From Enoplolaimus lenunculus (lineage: Eukaryota; Nematoda; Enoplea; Enoplida; Thoracostomopsidae): a stretch of DNA of 64,000 nt. Below are positions 11,515 through 22,830 of this stretch, piece after piece (positions within the stretch are counted from its first letter, which is position 1; every line of letters starts with the position of its first letter). The DNA is taken from NCBI GenBank assembly GCA_030248215.1, contig JASANG010000036.1:186001-250000 (forward strand), read 5' to 3'. A model generated the notes under the pieces. It did no database searches and was not told the origin of the DNA. It saw only the letters and a program-made list of their open reading frames with translations. The position numbers and the translations under genes were made by a program.

Positions 11515-11741
11515 AATTGCACACAAAACTTGCATCTTTTCATCAGCCAATGACAATGCGCCTCCAATAAATTCAGTGAACTTGAATGGTTATTCACACA
11601 TGTGAACTAAATTCCTAGCTATGATTTTTAATGAATTATTTGCAGCTGCAACGTTTTCGAACGGGATTTGTGACAAAACTTGCAAGTGCAAGTTGCAGCT
11701 GCGAGTTCTTGCAGCAAACACTTGTACGTGTGAATAGGGCG
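11515..11741 (-). mobile_element. AGCCCTATTCACACGTGCAAG element, partial copy
   Basis: The right end reads TTGTACGTGTGAATAGGGC, the reverse complement of the left end of the better copy at 17883-18160. The interior (AACTTGCAAGTGCAAGTTGCAGCTGCGAG and the AATTCAGTGAACTTGAATGGTTATT block) also matches that copy in reverse. The left end is not clear. Confidence 0.6.
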
Positions 11742-12580
11742 TAACCGTATTAATCGGAATTAGATACGTACATAGTCAGGGTCGAGCTGAACTTCGGACA
11801 AATTACGTGGCACGCCTCTACAGATAACACTTTCGAAATGTGCCAGGAGTCTCCAGGATTATGGGTGGCACTATACTTGCATTGCGGCACCGTCCGGCAC
11901 CGGACGGCATAACATCGTGTGTCATGCGGCAATACACTTGCGTTGTCATACGGTGCCAAACGTCAGCAAAAGTACAGCGCCACCCCCTTCAATGATCACA
12001 ATTTTACCTCGAGTATAAGGAACCATCCCCCCCATCATAAGGCCGCTCCCGAGTGCACAAAAGGCAAATATATTAGTTTTCCATGTTTGACTCTCCAAAG
12101 TTAACTCGACGATTCAATCTCGGTCGATACAATGATACATGAAATTTAAACATTTCCTATTTGTTTCGGTCCAAAAGGAACATTAGGACCCCACACACTT
12201 TATAACCGACTATTGTTAATCGTACAAAATATCACTTTACATTATTGAACACGGCAGCTTACGAACAAAATAGAGCGAGTTTACAGGACAGACACATACA
12301 TCAATTTCAAAATAATAATAATAATAATAATTTTCAACAGGAACTGAATTATTTTTATAGGAATTCGACCGCAACCGGAATTGCAGCGAAACTCAGTTTA
12401 AATCGAAATCAACCTACAATAACATTAACGTGTTGCATTTGGCCTACGCAACATTAATCACTAACGTGTGAGTAAAACACACCTCCGATATCACGCAATC
12501 CATAAATATTACGTATATTTATTTAATTTCGTGTCGTTTTGTTCCTACCTCGAAAAATCAAATCACTAATCTGCCGACGG
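11742..12580. other. no gene seen; G/C-rich GTATAGCGCCAC-type repeat
   Basis: At about 11880-11990 lie GGCACCGTCCGGCACCGGACGG and an AGTACAGCGCCACC end. Similar ends occur at 15090-15150, 18520-18632 and 34370-34546, indicating a dispersed short GC-rich family. An AAT microsatellite sits at 12308-12330. Confidence 0.4.
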
Positions 12581-13011
12581 CAGGATGCAGCCGGAATTAC
12601 GGGTCCGGTTCCGGCATTTTTTCACCTTCCGGTTCCGGTAAATTTTTACCGGAATTAAATATTCCGGTAATAAACATTGGTCGGTGGAAGTTATGATATT
12701 TTACTAAGAAATGACGATAAAAATTAAATAAATTTTATTACAATAGTATGTAAACCTTGACAATCGCCGAAAATAAACCATCGAACGTAGATTTCGTGTC
12801 CGTGGATTATGACAATCTAAAATACAGCAGATATAAAGTGAATGCTTGTCTCCAACTACGGTTATTACATTAATCTTGCAAAAAAAAAACAAAATTAAAA
12901 TGAATGTCTCGGCGGCGTGTATTTTTCATTTTCCGGTTTCCGCTACGGTTCAGTTTCCGGTACATTTTTCAAATTCTGGTCCCGGTAAATTGTAATTCCG
13001 GTTGCACCCTG
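12581..13011. mobile_element. hAT-like MITE, CAGGGTGCAACCGG family
   Basis: Starts CAGGATGCAGCCGGAATT and ends CCGGTTGCACCCTG. Subterminal TTCCGGTTCCGG tracts occur on both sides, and an interior AAATCTACGTTCGATGG-type block is shared in reverse with the 3408 and 26026 copies. Flanks GCCGACGG and GCTGATGG match at 6 of 8 positions. Confidence 0.75.
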
Positions 13012-13865
13012 GCTGATGGCAATACATTCCACCCACAGCAACTGAAAACTGATACTCACCGAGACACACGTCCTTCCACTACTAACATAAAATAACTGAG
13101 AACCCCAGTAAATTCCGAACAAGCGAAACATTACTGCTGAAAACCACAAATCTAACACAATTGGTCGACGGACAACTTATCGCGCAACGGCATTCTAAAC
13201 CTAAATATAATCCTAAGCTTAAACCTAACCATAATGATTGGTGACTAATAGTCGAATTGACAAGATTTCAGCTCACAAGTTGCCGGCCGACAAATTCTCA
13301 GCCAACAAATGGTCGTGATACCGAAAAAAAAACAACTCCAGCAACTTTAGCATCTACGCGTACTCGGTTCTGGTACAAGACGAGACGACCAAATCATGTT
13401 TAGCTTACGAACAACTATCACAATTTCGCGAAAATCTTCAAAATAAACAAATTGAAATGATGTTTTGTCAAAAACTTAAGTTTTTGTCGCACTACAACAC
13501 TGAAGCGAAAGTACAATTGATAAACAACAACCTTTCAACAAAATATCTATTTTAAACACTCCGGAGGCATTTGTTTCTACTTAGAATAAATATTATGAAA
13601 TTAAACGCCAATATTCTATACCACGAGCAAGAATAAAATAATAGTTTAACATAAGCTAGACAACAAGAAAATATAAGCTTACGGACTAAATTTTGTAAGC
13701 CTAGGCCTAAAACGTTACGCAAACTTTTTAAAACAAAATACATTAGGTTGTATATTCAGTTCAGGTTGCATTCTACGGATAAAACATGATTCCAGTATTA
13801 TTCAAATTTTAATTTCATTATATATATCTAGATATATATTATATATATATAGATATATATATATT
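13012..13865. other. no gene seen
   Basis: AT-rich DNA with TTAGGC-like units at about 13195-13230 and 13695-13710, and an AT dinucleotide tract at 13820-13865 directly before the next element. Confidence 0.4.
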
Positions 13866-15705
13866 AGTGATGGCCATCGGATATTTTTTCATATCCGGAT
13901 ATCCGGCAATTCTTGCCGGATATCTATCCGGCTATCCGAAATGAAATTTTCCATTTCGGATATCCGAAACTTGATTTTGCATTTTTTGGGTTTCCGAACC
14001 TCAATTTGCGTTTCTTAACATAAGCACTTGCTTTCACTTGTTGTTGTAAAGGATGTGCCCTGATCCACAAGCTGATTGTTCTGAGCGTAAGCGATACAAT
14101 TCTAAAAATTGTTATTTATTAAGCAAGTGCTTCAATAGTTCTGGGTATTCGGTTTTGAAGTTTGCTAAAAACAACTGAATACTTGCGTTGGCAACCTGAA
14201 ATTGAACTGAATTGGCTTGTCCTCCACCTGATTTAAACAGCTGCAAGAGAGATTCCATCGAATGTCACCCTTCCGTCGAACTATGTATACATGAGTCGTT
14301 TTTCGTTCCAAGAAGAATAGACCACATTGAAACATACTTACGCTAAATCGTACAAACAACAGCTCAAGTTACTTTTAGTGGGGCCCCGCTTTCAGCGGCG
14401 GATACAGAAATTTCTGACGGGGAGGGATGGTAAATGTTTGAAACGCAATTTTTTCCCAAAAAATTTTCGGAGGAGAAAATTGTAAGGTAGAGAACAGGAA
14501 CCTTTTTCATTATAGCACTAAACAATTTTGTGAAGAAAAATATTATAAAGTAGGCAACTTATCATTTTATAAAAGCAAATTTCTGACTTAACGACTACGC
14601 CGCCCCCCTTCCTTTGGATCCGCTTTCTCACTAGACCGCTGTAGATAAGGCTTAAGTACTAATTTTTTTGCTTGGCCTTAGGCTTAAGCTTTATTTTTGC
14701 TTTTATCACGCTGAGGAGGTTTAAACGTAGGAATATGTTTTGGTTGTTACATTGCTAAAACTAATACTGGTCCAAATCTATAAGATCCGCTCTAGTCTTA
14801 GTCTTAATGTATCACAGCATAATGCCAATTTCAATCTTCATAACCTTCCCTGATGATTTCAATTAAATTTTAACTTTTTAAAACTTGAATATATACTTTA
14901 ATTTTTTGTTATCTTTATATGGACTGCTGTGGAAACAAACATGTATTCTCAACAGTTCAGAAATGTACATTTTTTCATTACTGTGTAAAAGTGACGCGCC
15001 GAGTTGAATTGCGTCATTTTTGCGTTAGATGACTTTGTTTAGTGCACCTAATTTACTACCATTTTTTGCCACGTAGCAGTTGATGTGCTTTATGGTACAG
15101 TGCCGTACGTACGGACGGCGCCGGACGTCATCGAAAGTATAGTGCCATCTAGCTAATATTTATCTCAAACTCAAAAGACGAAGCGTTCGAACACTAAACT
15201 ACGTTTCATACGCAAGGTCCACTGCAGGACAGAGCTCATGACAGTATTCATTCAACAAGATGTAAGAAAAGAAATGTTCAATATGATACTGTATTATAAC
15301 AACTTTTCTGGCAGTAGCTCTTAATTTTACAAACAATATACTACGAAAAAATAAAACGTATTCACAAAAATCGTGAAGAAGTTCTGTTTTCTGACTGAGG
15401 TCTGAATGAACAACAGAATTTCCTTTCGTCAGGTACAACTACTTTTAGCGGTGAAACAATGCAAAGTATTCCAAAACATTTTTTACACCATAAGTTAAGA
15501 AATCAAGATTTTAAATTATCATGGAACAATTATGCAAGAATGTGGTTTAATACTCTAACTGAGGTTTGGAAACAGAATTTCTTTTGTCAACTTCAGCTAC
15601 TTTGGTGGTGAAATCATGCAAATTATTCCATAAAATTTTTGGACAATAGCATTTCGGATACATATCCGGATATTTTTCATACCCGGATATCCGGTGCCCG
15701 TCTAT
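13866..15705. mobile_element. composite GGATATCCGG-ended element with nested repeats
   Basis: The left end TAGTGATGGCCATCGGATATT and right end (reverse complement TAGACGGGCACCGGATATCC) are imperfect inverted repeats rich in GGATATCCGG. Nested inside are a GGCGGATAC..GGATCCGC element (about 14395-14632) and a TTAGGC-type block (14640-14790). A diverged, shorter copy with the same nested order occurs at 49618-50350. It has no transposase and is probably non-autonomous; the hAT-like start is suggestive only. AT-tracts at both edges hide any target duplication. Confidence 0.6.
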
Positions 15706-15756
15706 AATATATATAAACATATCAATATATATTTATTTATTTATTTATTTATATAT

Positions 15757-15920
15757 CAGGGTGCAACCGGAATTTGAAAAAATTACCGGAAACGTACCCG
15801 AAAACTGTAAAACATATGACACTGAAAAATGTACTTTAATTTTCTCTTTTGCAACACTAATTTGGTAAAAAGTTACCGGAACCGGAACGTGAAAAAACAC
15901 GCCGGAAACCGGATGGCACC
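15757..15920. mobile_element. shortened hAT-like MITE, CAGGGTGCAACCGG family
   Basis: The left end CAGGGTGCAACCGGAATT is clear. The right end is degraded (CCGGAAACCGGATGGCACC). About 164 bp long against roughly 400 bp in full copies, so the interior is deleted. Confidence 0.65.
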
Positions 15921-16144
15921 ACTAAACTACACAACACGTCATGAACTACTTAAGAGTTAATTTAATAAGACCATAAAATGGAAGCAAAACTGAAAATCAC
16001 TAGCGAGCAAACTTGCGTCATTCTAAAAGGCACAAATCAACCAATTATCACGCACACAACAACCTGGTTAAGAATCAGATTACAACGGGAATACCTGGCT
16101 CTACCAAAAAATCGATATCTGCCTTTGAAATCCTACATTGCGGG

Positions 16145-16415
16145 CAGGGTTAAACCGGAATTTCTTCAAAAATTCAATTCCTGTTCCTGTTTCTGTTTCT
16201 GATCCTGCGTGCAAAGACAGCAGGAACCGGAATTTTTACGGTTTTGTGGCAAATTGTTCTTAATTATTTAAATATTGGAAACTTTGTCTTTGAAAAATAG
16301 TTATTTCGACATGAGTGTTTTTTACAATTATATACTTCAATTTCGTTAATAAACAATTTCTACCTGTTCCTGTTCGGGCAAAATTTAGTTCCTATTGTAA
16401 CGCTGACTGCACGAT
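16145..16415. mobile_element. MITE with CCTGTTCCTG subterminal repeats
   Basis: CAGGGTTAAACCGGAATTTC is followed by AATTCCTGTTCCTGTTTCTG repeats, and CTACCTGTTCCTGTTCGGGC stands at the other side. Its relative at 31686-32090 reads the opposite way. Ends are approximate. Confidence 0.45.
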
Positions 16416-16780
16416 ATCTGTATTTCTCCCGACAAACGCTAATGTGGTTCCGGTATTTTTGATACCCGGTTATACCCTGCTGGTCAACCTCGTACCCCAC
16501 AGAATCCTCTATACGGAATGTGACTTAAAACAACACAGCTGCTGGTTTAAAACAAGTAAACCACTTCACTAAGCAACGATGTTGAACACCAATTTTCCGT
16601 TTCGTGTCTACTGAAAACAAGTGACAGCGTACAAACTGGTGTCATAAGCCACAAACAATATCGCATCATGAACCATGAACCATGAACATTTACATAGACA
16701 GTTTTGTCCACACAAAAAACTTAAAAAATTAACTGGACATAACAAAAGCAAAATCTTTCAATAAAATCATTGGGTTTTTA

Positions 16781-17260
16781 GACTTTGGAAACTTTTTGCA
16801 AATATTTCAGCTTCTCATGACCTTACCTGGTCATTGCACGCCCAAATTGCCTGGAACTTTTGAAAAAAATCGATTTTTAAGGTCTCAAGCTCCCTTCGTG
16901 GGACTCAAACATTTTTTTGTCAAAAGTTAGACACATTATATATACTACTAGACGCAGCTTGCGGTGCTGAGTCGAATGATGTTTAAGTTGCTGCAATCAT
17001 ACGTCAAGTTAACGAGTTATTATTAAAATAATTAATTTTGCACCGTCCCCAAATCATTGGCAGTACGCCAAACGAATTATTTGATCATAGCCCGTTAGCC
17101 AGACGTCTGATGGCAGAAATGTGTCCAGAAAAAGTGTTTTGGGTACCAAACGAGAGGACCTTGGGACCTTAAAAATTAAAATTTTGAAAAATTCCAAATT
17201 GAGCGCGGAATGATCCGGTGAGGTCATAAGAAGCTGAAATATGCAAAAACTTTCAAAATT
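16781..17260. mobile_element. long inverted-repeat element, about 480 bp
   Basis: Arms of roughly 130-150 bases (16781-16920 and 17100-17260) are inverted copies. Both contain TTTCAGCTTCT(C/T)ATGACCT and TTTTTAAGGTC(T/C)CAAG blocks. The central 180 bases are unique and AT-rich. Divergence between arms suggests an old insertion. Confidence 0.65.
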
Positions 17261-17649
17261 CAATGCCGCCGCCGCACGCCGGCGTCCGATACCTTTTAAT
17301 TAAGTTTTACAACCACAGCCTACGCTTAGGCTGTGCAAAATATACTAAACACAATACGTGCTGGACAGCAACTGTATATAAACTAACTTATATATATTAC
17401 CTCACCACGCATAACGCGCCAGATGTTGAATTTTTAGAAAAACAAAAAAGCCACAAAGCCTACGATGACCCAATGCCCCAAAATTGCTCTCAAATTCAAT
17501 ATTCGAAATCCATTAGGCTGTCGCCGAGCATATGAAAATACAAAAACTAACAGCTAAAAACGAAGAACCAAAAAAAACATTTCCGAAACAAAAAAAAACT
17601 GGCAACAGACACCAACCATTTCGAAACAGTTTCAGTCGATCGTTTGTGC

Positions 17650-17880
17650 TTTGTTGAACTCTTGACAACAAAAAAAACAACAGGTCTTCGCGTCGAATAT
17701 GGAATCTATCCTATCAGCCTGTATGATGTATAATGGCTTGAATGAAAATTAAACAAATTTTTTTTACAAAATTTCAAATTTTTGTTTAATTTTCATTCAA
17801 GCCATTATACATCATACAGGTTGCTGATAGATTCCATATTCGATGCGACGAAGACCTGTTGTTTTTTGTCAAACAATCGT
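17650..17880. repeat. near-perfect long palindrome
   Basis: The left arm (about 17665-17754) and right arm (about 17775-17870) are inverted copies with only a few differences, separated by about 20 bases. The arms share AACAACAGGTCTTCG, ATATGGAATCTATC and CTGTATGATGTATAATGGC. The high arm identity implies recent origin or ongoing conversion. It directly abuts the next element. Confidence 0.85.
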
Positions 17881-17882
17881 AA

Positions 17883-18160
17883 AGCCCTATTCACACGTGC
17901 AAGTTGTTGCTGCGAGAACTCGCAGCTGCAACTTGCACTTGCAAGTTTTGTCAAAAATTCCGTTCGAAAAACTTGCACCTGCAAATGATTCTTTAAAAAT
18001 CACAGCTAGGAATTTAGTTCACATGTGTCAATAACCATTCAAGTTCACTGAATTTATTGCAGCTACTTTCACATTGGCTGATGAAAAAATGCAAGTTCTG
18101 CGCGTTAATTTCCTGCTGCAAGTTCTCGCAACCAAAACTTGCACGTACGAATAGGGCTTA
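17883..18160. mobile_element. AGCCCTATTCACACGTGCAAG element
   Basis: The ends AGCCCTATTCACACGTGCAAG and (reverse complemented) AGCCCTATTCGTACGTGCAAG are inverted repeats. The interior has GCAAGTTGCAGCTGCGAG-type blocks. Partial copies lie at 11515-11741 and in the nucleoporin intron near 40238-40310. Short flanks TAA/TAC leave the superfamily undecided. Confidence 0.75.
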
Positions 18161-18775
18161 CGTGTTGCGGTATACCTTAACCTTAGTATACGGGCGTGTA
18201 CCGCAGCTTGCCGATGATACACGTCAAAATTTAAAGTAAGTTGTTATTTCTTTAGTAAACTCAAAATAACCTTTATTTTCGCAACTCAAATAACAGCTGA
18301 ACCTTTAACAACGATATGCGCAATAATTATCAAAATTTAAACTAAAATTTTATACAGCGCTATACGCGTCGAGTACAGCGTATCCCCCTGAGTGTAAAAA
18401 CACGATTCCAATTACCAAAATATTCTTAAACCGGAACATTATTTATGTCTGCCATACGGCATCATCGGCCGGAACCGCAACTCAACACCAATTTTTGACT
18501 GCCAATTAGTTCAAGTCGCGGCACCGTCTGTTGCCTATCGTACGATAATTCACGTACGATACAGCAGCATCGAAGCCGGTGCCATACCATGCCAGAAATC
18601 ACTAAGATTATCAAACAGTATAGCGCCACCCTCAGAACACTGAACAGTGCACACAAAAATTCACTATACACATCCCCAGGGACGTCGCCTGAATTTTATT
18701 TCAGTGAGGGTAGAACGTCATTTTTGCAATCTGTAAAATCCCAACTGGTTATTTTAAAGCCTTCTTCTATCGCCT
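18161..18775. other. no gene seen; GC-rich repeat remnant
   Basis: At about 18505-18632 lies a GGCACCGTCTG..AGTATAGCGCCACC segment of the short GC-rich family. Nothing else is recognised. Confidence 0.35.
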
Positions 18776-19140
18776 CTTCTATTAACAACGCTTCTGATAG
18801 CACCATATTTTTTGTCCAAAAACACTTTCTCGTAGAATCTGTGTAGTCCCTCCACCAATATTGCGAAGAGGGGGTATACGTATATCCACATATCCCCCCT
18901 TTAATAAACCCCCCGAAAACCACAAAATTTTTGCCAAAAAACCACAACCCAACAAAAAAACCCAAAAGGGGGTATACGTATATCCACATATCCCCCTTCT
19001 ATTAACGCTTCTGATAGTACCATATTTTTCTAAGCTGTATCATAGAATCCGTATAGTCCCTCTATGAATATCGCGACGACGGGGTATATATCCCTATATC
19101 CCCCTTATATTGACACCTCTAAAAGCACCATATTTTTATC
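18776..19140 (+). repeat. imperfect tandem repeat with GGGGGTATACGTATATCC blocks
   Basis: A unit running TTCTATTAAC, CGCTTCTGATAG, ACCATATTTTT, AGAATC, GTAGTCCCTC, then GGGGTATACGTATATCC recurs (18776, about 18998, and a diverged third near 19105). A C/A-rich spacer separates units one and two. Confidence 0.7.
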
Positions 19141-19574
19141 GAAAAAGCCCTATCATCGAGTCCGTGAGCCACTTAAAGAAAATATCCATTAAAACCCTGG
19201 CACACCGTGTAGTATACTTAACAAAACCAAACATATATGCACACAATACGTACCTATATGCAATCAGAAAGGCCGCAGGTACGTAACATTCTATAAAAAA
19301 TTTTAGGAGGTTCCTAGTGTTAACAACTTAAAAAGTCTTAAAAACCGGCACAAAAATCACACCCAGGGAGCTTGATCCTTACGGTGGCGCGATCGTTGTC
19401 GTCTGGCAGTGACCGTCGCTAACAGACACCGCGTGGCCGCGGTATCGTACGAAAATAATCGGCAACACGGTGCCGGACGGCGATAGAAGGCCGCGGATGA
19501 CATTAAATTTATAAAAAGTACATATAGCCCCCATCCTAATCCGTCCTGACTACACCTTGTATACATGTATATGT
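19141..19574. other. no gene seen
   Basis: A short GC-rich block at 19380-19495 resembles the dispersed GTATAGCGC-type family. No exon was found. Confidence 0.35.
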
Positions 19575-19947
19575 CAGGGTGCAACTGGAATTCCGGTTCC
19601 GGCATTTTTCACCTTCCGGTTCCGGTAAATTTTTACCGGATTTAAAAATTCCGGTGTTATAATTTGGCCTTTTTCTTAACTTTGCTAATTTTTAAGAATC
19701 TCTTTTGAAAGCCACTTGTACTCCGAATATAAGCCATTGATGGTGGATTTCCCTTCAGTCGACGACGAAAATCTAAAATACAACAAATACAATAAATACC
19801 TATGTTCGACTAAGGTTGTTTCACAAATAATAGAGCAAAAAAATACGATTAAAATGAAATTTTTGGTGAAATGCAGTTTTCACTTTCCGGTTCCGGTAAA
19901 ATTTTCAAATTCCGGTTCCGGTAAATTGTAATTCCGGTTGCACCCTG
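19575..19947. mobile_element. hAT-like MITE, CAGGGTGCAACCGG family, exact 8-bp duplication
   Basis: Starts CAGGGTGCAACTGGAATTCC and ends TTCCGGTTGCACCCTG. It is flanked on both sides by GTATATGT, an exact 8-bp target duplication. Length 373 bp. Its interior closely matches the copies at 22348 and 57253, so these belong to one young subfamily. Confidence 0.9.
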
Positions 19948-20141
19948 GTATATGTATATGTATATATAAACAGCAGCGGCTCGAACCTAAAAAACCTTAT
20001 AATCGATGTCCTCATGCATAAATAACAACACTGTGTAGGATAATAATGCCGACACTTTAATAAGAAAATAATTACATTTTCATTTACCAAAGTACGCAAT
20101 ATAACATGTTTAACAGCAAATTCACAAACGTATACATATAT

Positions 20142-21732
20142 CAGAGTTCCATCGGAATTCCGATTCCGGCTGACTGCTGTTCCGATGCCGGAATTCTGAT
20201 TTTTCGGTTATGGGTTTTTAAGATGATTGAACTTAGATATTGTTTGTTTCGTGTTTCGTTTAGTTTCGCGAAGCGTTTTATGTTTTGTACTTGGGGGTCG
20301 AAAGGTGGATGTCCGTCCGTCCGTCTGAAAAGAATCTCAGGAACGGCTGAACCGATTTTCATAAACTTTTTTGTTAGAAACCAATTATCCTAGGTTGTAA
20401 ACCTCGCATTAAGGTTTTAAAATTTTAAGCCGTTTATTAACTACAGGCTAATTTGCATAATTAGTTAAGCCTAAATTTGGACTTTCCACAATATTTCAGT
20501 AATTATTACGGTTAGAAGCAATCTAATTTTAGCATTAAAGGGTTTTTGGGTGCGAGAAATCTCCGTAGACTGTTTACAAACCTCCAAAACTGATAATTGA
20601 GTACTTAGCTAATGGATAATTTGCATATTAGCATAGTTTGTAAGCCTAAATTAGGACTTCTTACAATATTTCACTAATTATTAAAGTTAAAAGCAATATA
20701 ATTTCAGCAATAAAGGGTTTTTAGGTGCGAGGAATTTGAATAAATTGTTTAGAAACATCCCAAACCGATAATTGAGTAGTTAGCTAATAGCTAATTTACA
20801 TATTAGCTTAATTGACAAGACAAAACCAGGACTTTTTAAATTATTTCAATAAATATTAGGGTTTACTGAAGGTTTTTGGGTGCGAGGAATCTGAATAAAT
20901 TGTTTACAAACCTCCAAAACCGATAATTGAATAGTTAGCTAATAGCCAATTTGCATATTAGCTTAATTGACAAGACAAAATTATGACTTTTTAAATTATT
21001 TCAATAATTATTAGGGTTTACTGAAGGTTTTTTGGTGCGAGGAATCTGAATAAATTGTTTACAAACGTCTAAAACCGGTAATTGAGTAGTTAGCTAATAG
21101 ATAATTTGCATATAAGTATAATTGATAAGCCTAAATTAGGCGTTTTTACAATGTTTCACTAATTATTTGGGTTACAATCAATCTAATTTCAGCAATAATG
21201 GGTTTCCGGATGCGAGAAATCTGAATAAATTGTCTAAAGACCTTTAAAAGCAATTGTCGAATAGTTAGCTAATACATAATTTGCATATTTGCTTAATTGA
21301 CGAGACAAAATTAGGACTTTTTAAATTATTCCAATAATTATTACGGTGGCTGATACGTTTTTTGGTTCGAGGAATCCGAGGAAATTGCTTACCAACCTCC
21401 AAAACCGATAAATGAATAGTTAGCTAATAACTAATTTGCACGTTACCTTACTTGCTTACGTGTGTTCGAGCTTCGCTCAATAAATGTAGTCCCACTACAA
21501 CTGGTTGGCAATTATTGTAGGTTTTTCTTAGTAAATATTCCGAGTTGTTACGTGTATTCCGTCAGCAATATAAACCATTTTTACTGAAACTGTGAACAGT
21601 TACGGAAACATGCATACTGCAACAAAAGTTAAGTCATACACCATTATTGATTCCGATCCCGATTCCGGTTCCGACAGAAAAATTGGATTCCGATTCCGCT
21701 TACGACAAAATCTAGTTCCGGTTGGAACCCTG
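20142..21732. mobile_element. 1.6-kb non-autonomous element with internal tandem array
   Basis: Starts CAGAGTTCCATCGGAATTCC and ends GGTTGGAACCCTG. GTATACAT occurs at both sides, offset by four bases on the left in an AT run. Near 20305 is a GTCCGTCCGTCCGTC run followed by AACGGCTGAACCGATTTTC, a motif I recall from other invertebrate repeats. From about 20430 to 21440 six units of 155-173 bases repeat, each holding TAGTTAGCTAAT and AATTTGCATATTAG. No transposase frame is present. Confidence 0.75.
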
Positions 21733-21766
21733 GTATACATAACATCTATATATACATACTAGATCC

Positions 21767-22144
21767 CAGGGTGCAATCGGAATTAAGATTCCGATCAGAA
21801 TTTTGCTTAAAACGAGTTCCGATTCCGATTGCACAATCAATCTCAATCGGAATTTCCACAATTTAATTTAAAGCCTACTTGTTGTGACATGTTGTAAAAA
21901 ATTCGGCATCATGTATCTATTAAATTGTTTTAGATGTGTTAACTTATCAATAATTGTTTGTAGTTTAGTTTTACAGAGCCAAAAAGTGATTGCCAATTTG
22001 CTCGTGCGACGTTTTTGAGAATTGTTGCCAGCCAACAGACAGCCTAAATAAATGTTATACTGTTAATACAAATTATCCGTATAGTCACAAGTTTTGTAGT
22101 TCCGATTTCGATTCCGGTATAATCCAGTTCCGCTTTGCACACTG
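21767..22144. mobile_element. hAT-like MITE, CAGGGTGCAATCGG subfamily
   Basis: Starts CAGGGTGCAATCGGAATT and ends TTCCGCTTTGCACACTG, with GTTCCGATT units at both ends. Flanks CTAGATCC and CCAGATCA match at 6 of 8. Close relative at 58052-58425. Confidence 0.7.
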
Positions 22145-22240
22145 CCAGATCATACACCACACTTCATCGCAGCTCTGCCTCTAAGGGTTGTGTTGCGGCG
22201 GCCAGTTTGATTACCTGTACCTCAATGGATTCCAATTTTA

Positions 22241-22830
22241 GACCCATCTAAAGATCAGGGGTGGAATGCTTTCCTCCTGCACTGCAATACAGTAAGCTTA
22301 AGCTTTAGACTATTTTTTGCTTAGGCTTAGGCGGCTTAGGTATAAACCAGGGTGCAACCGGAATTCCGGTTCCGGTTCCGGCATTTTTTCACCTTCCGGT
22401 TCCGGTTCCGGTAAATTTTTACCGGATTTAAAAATTCCGGTATTATAATTTGGCCGTTTTATTAACTTTGCTAATTTTTAAGAATCTTTTTTGAAAGCCA
22501 CTTGTACTCCGAATATAAGCCATTGATGATGGATTTCACTTCAGTCGATGATGAAAATCTAAAATACAACAAATAAAATAAATACCTATGTTCGACTAAG
22601 GTTATTTCACAAATAATAGAGCAAAAAATGAGATTAAAATGAAATTTTGGTGAAATGCATTTTTCACTTTCCGGTTCCGGTTCCGGCTCCGGTAAAATTT
22701 TCAAATTCCGGTTCCGGTTCCGGTAAATTGTAATTCCGGTTGCACCCTGGTATAAACTCATTCTTCCGCTCAGGCTTCGGCTACGGAACATACTTATACT
22801 ACTCTTACGGCCCTGTTCTATACATTGGCC
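22241..22830. mobile_element. TTAGGC-carrying hAT-like MITE, interrupted by a second MITE
   Basis: The left end GACCCATCTAAAGATCAGGG and right end CTGTTCTATACATTGGCC are diverged inverted ends. Both sides carry CAATTTTA, an exact 8-bp duplication. The TTAGGCTTAGGCGGCTTAGG array is split by the insertion at 22348-22749. Confidence 0.85.
22348..22749. mobile_element. nested hAT-like MITE, CAGGGTGCAACCGG family
   Basis: Starts CAGGGTGCAACCGG and ends CCGGTTGCACCCTG, flanked on both sides by an exact GTATAAAC duplication inside the older element. Length 402 bp. Multiple TTCCGG units sit at each end. It must be younger than its host copy. Confidence 0.92.
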
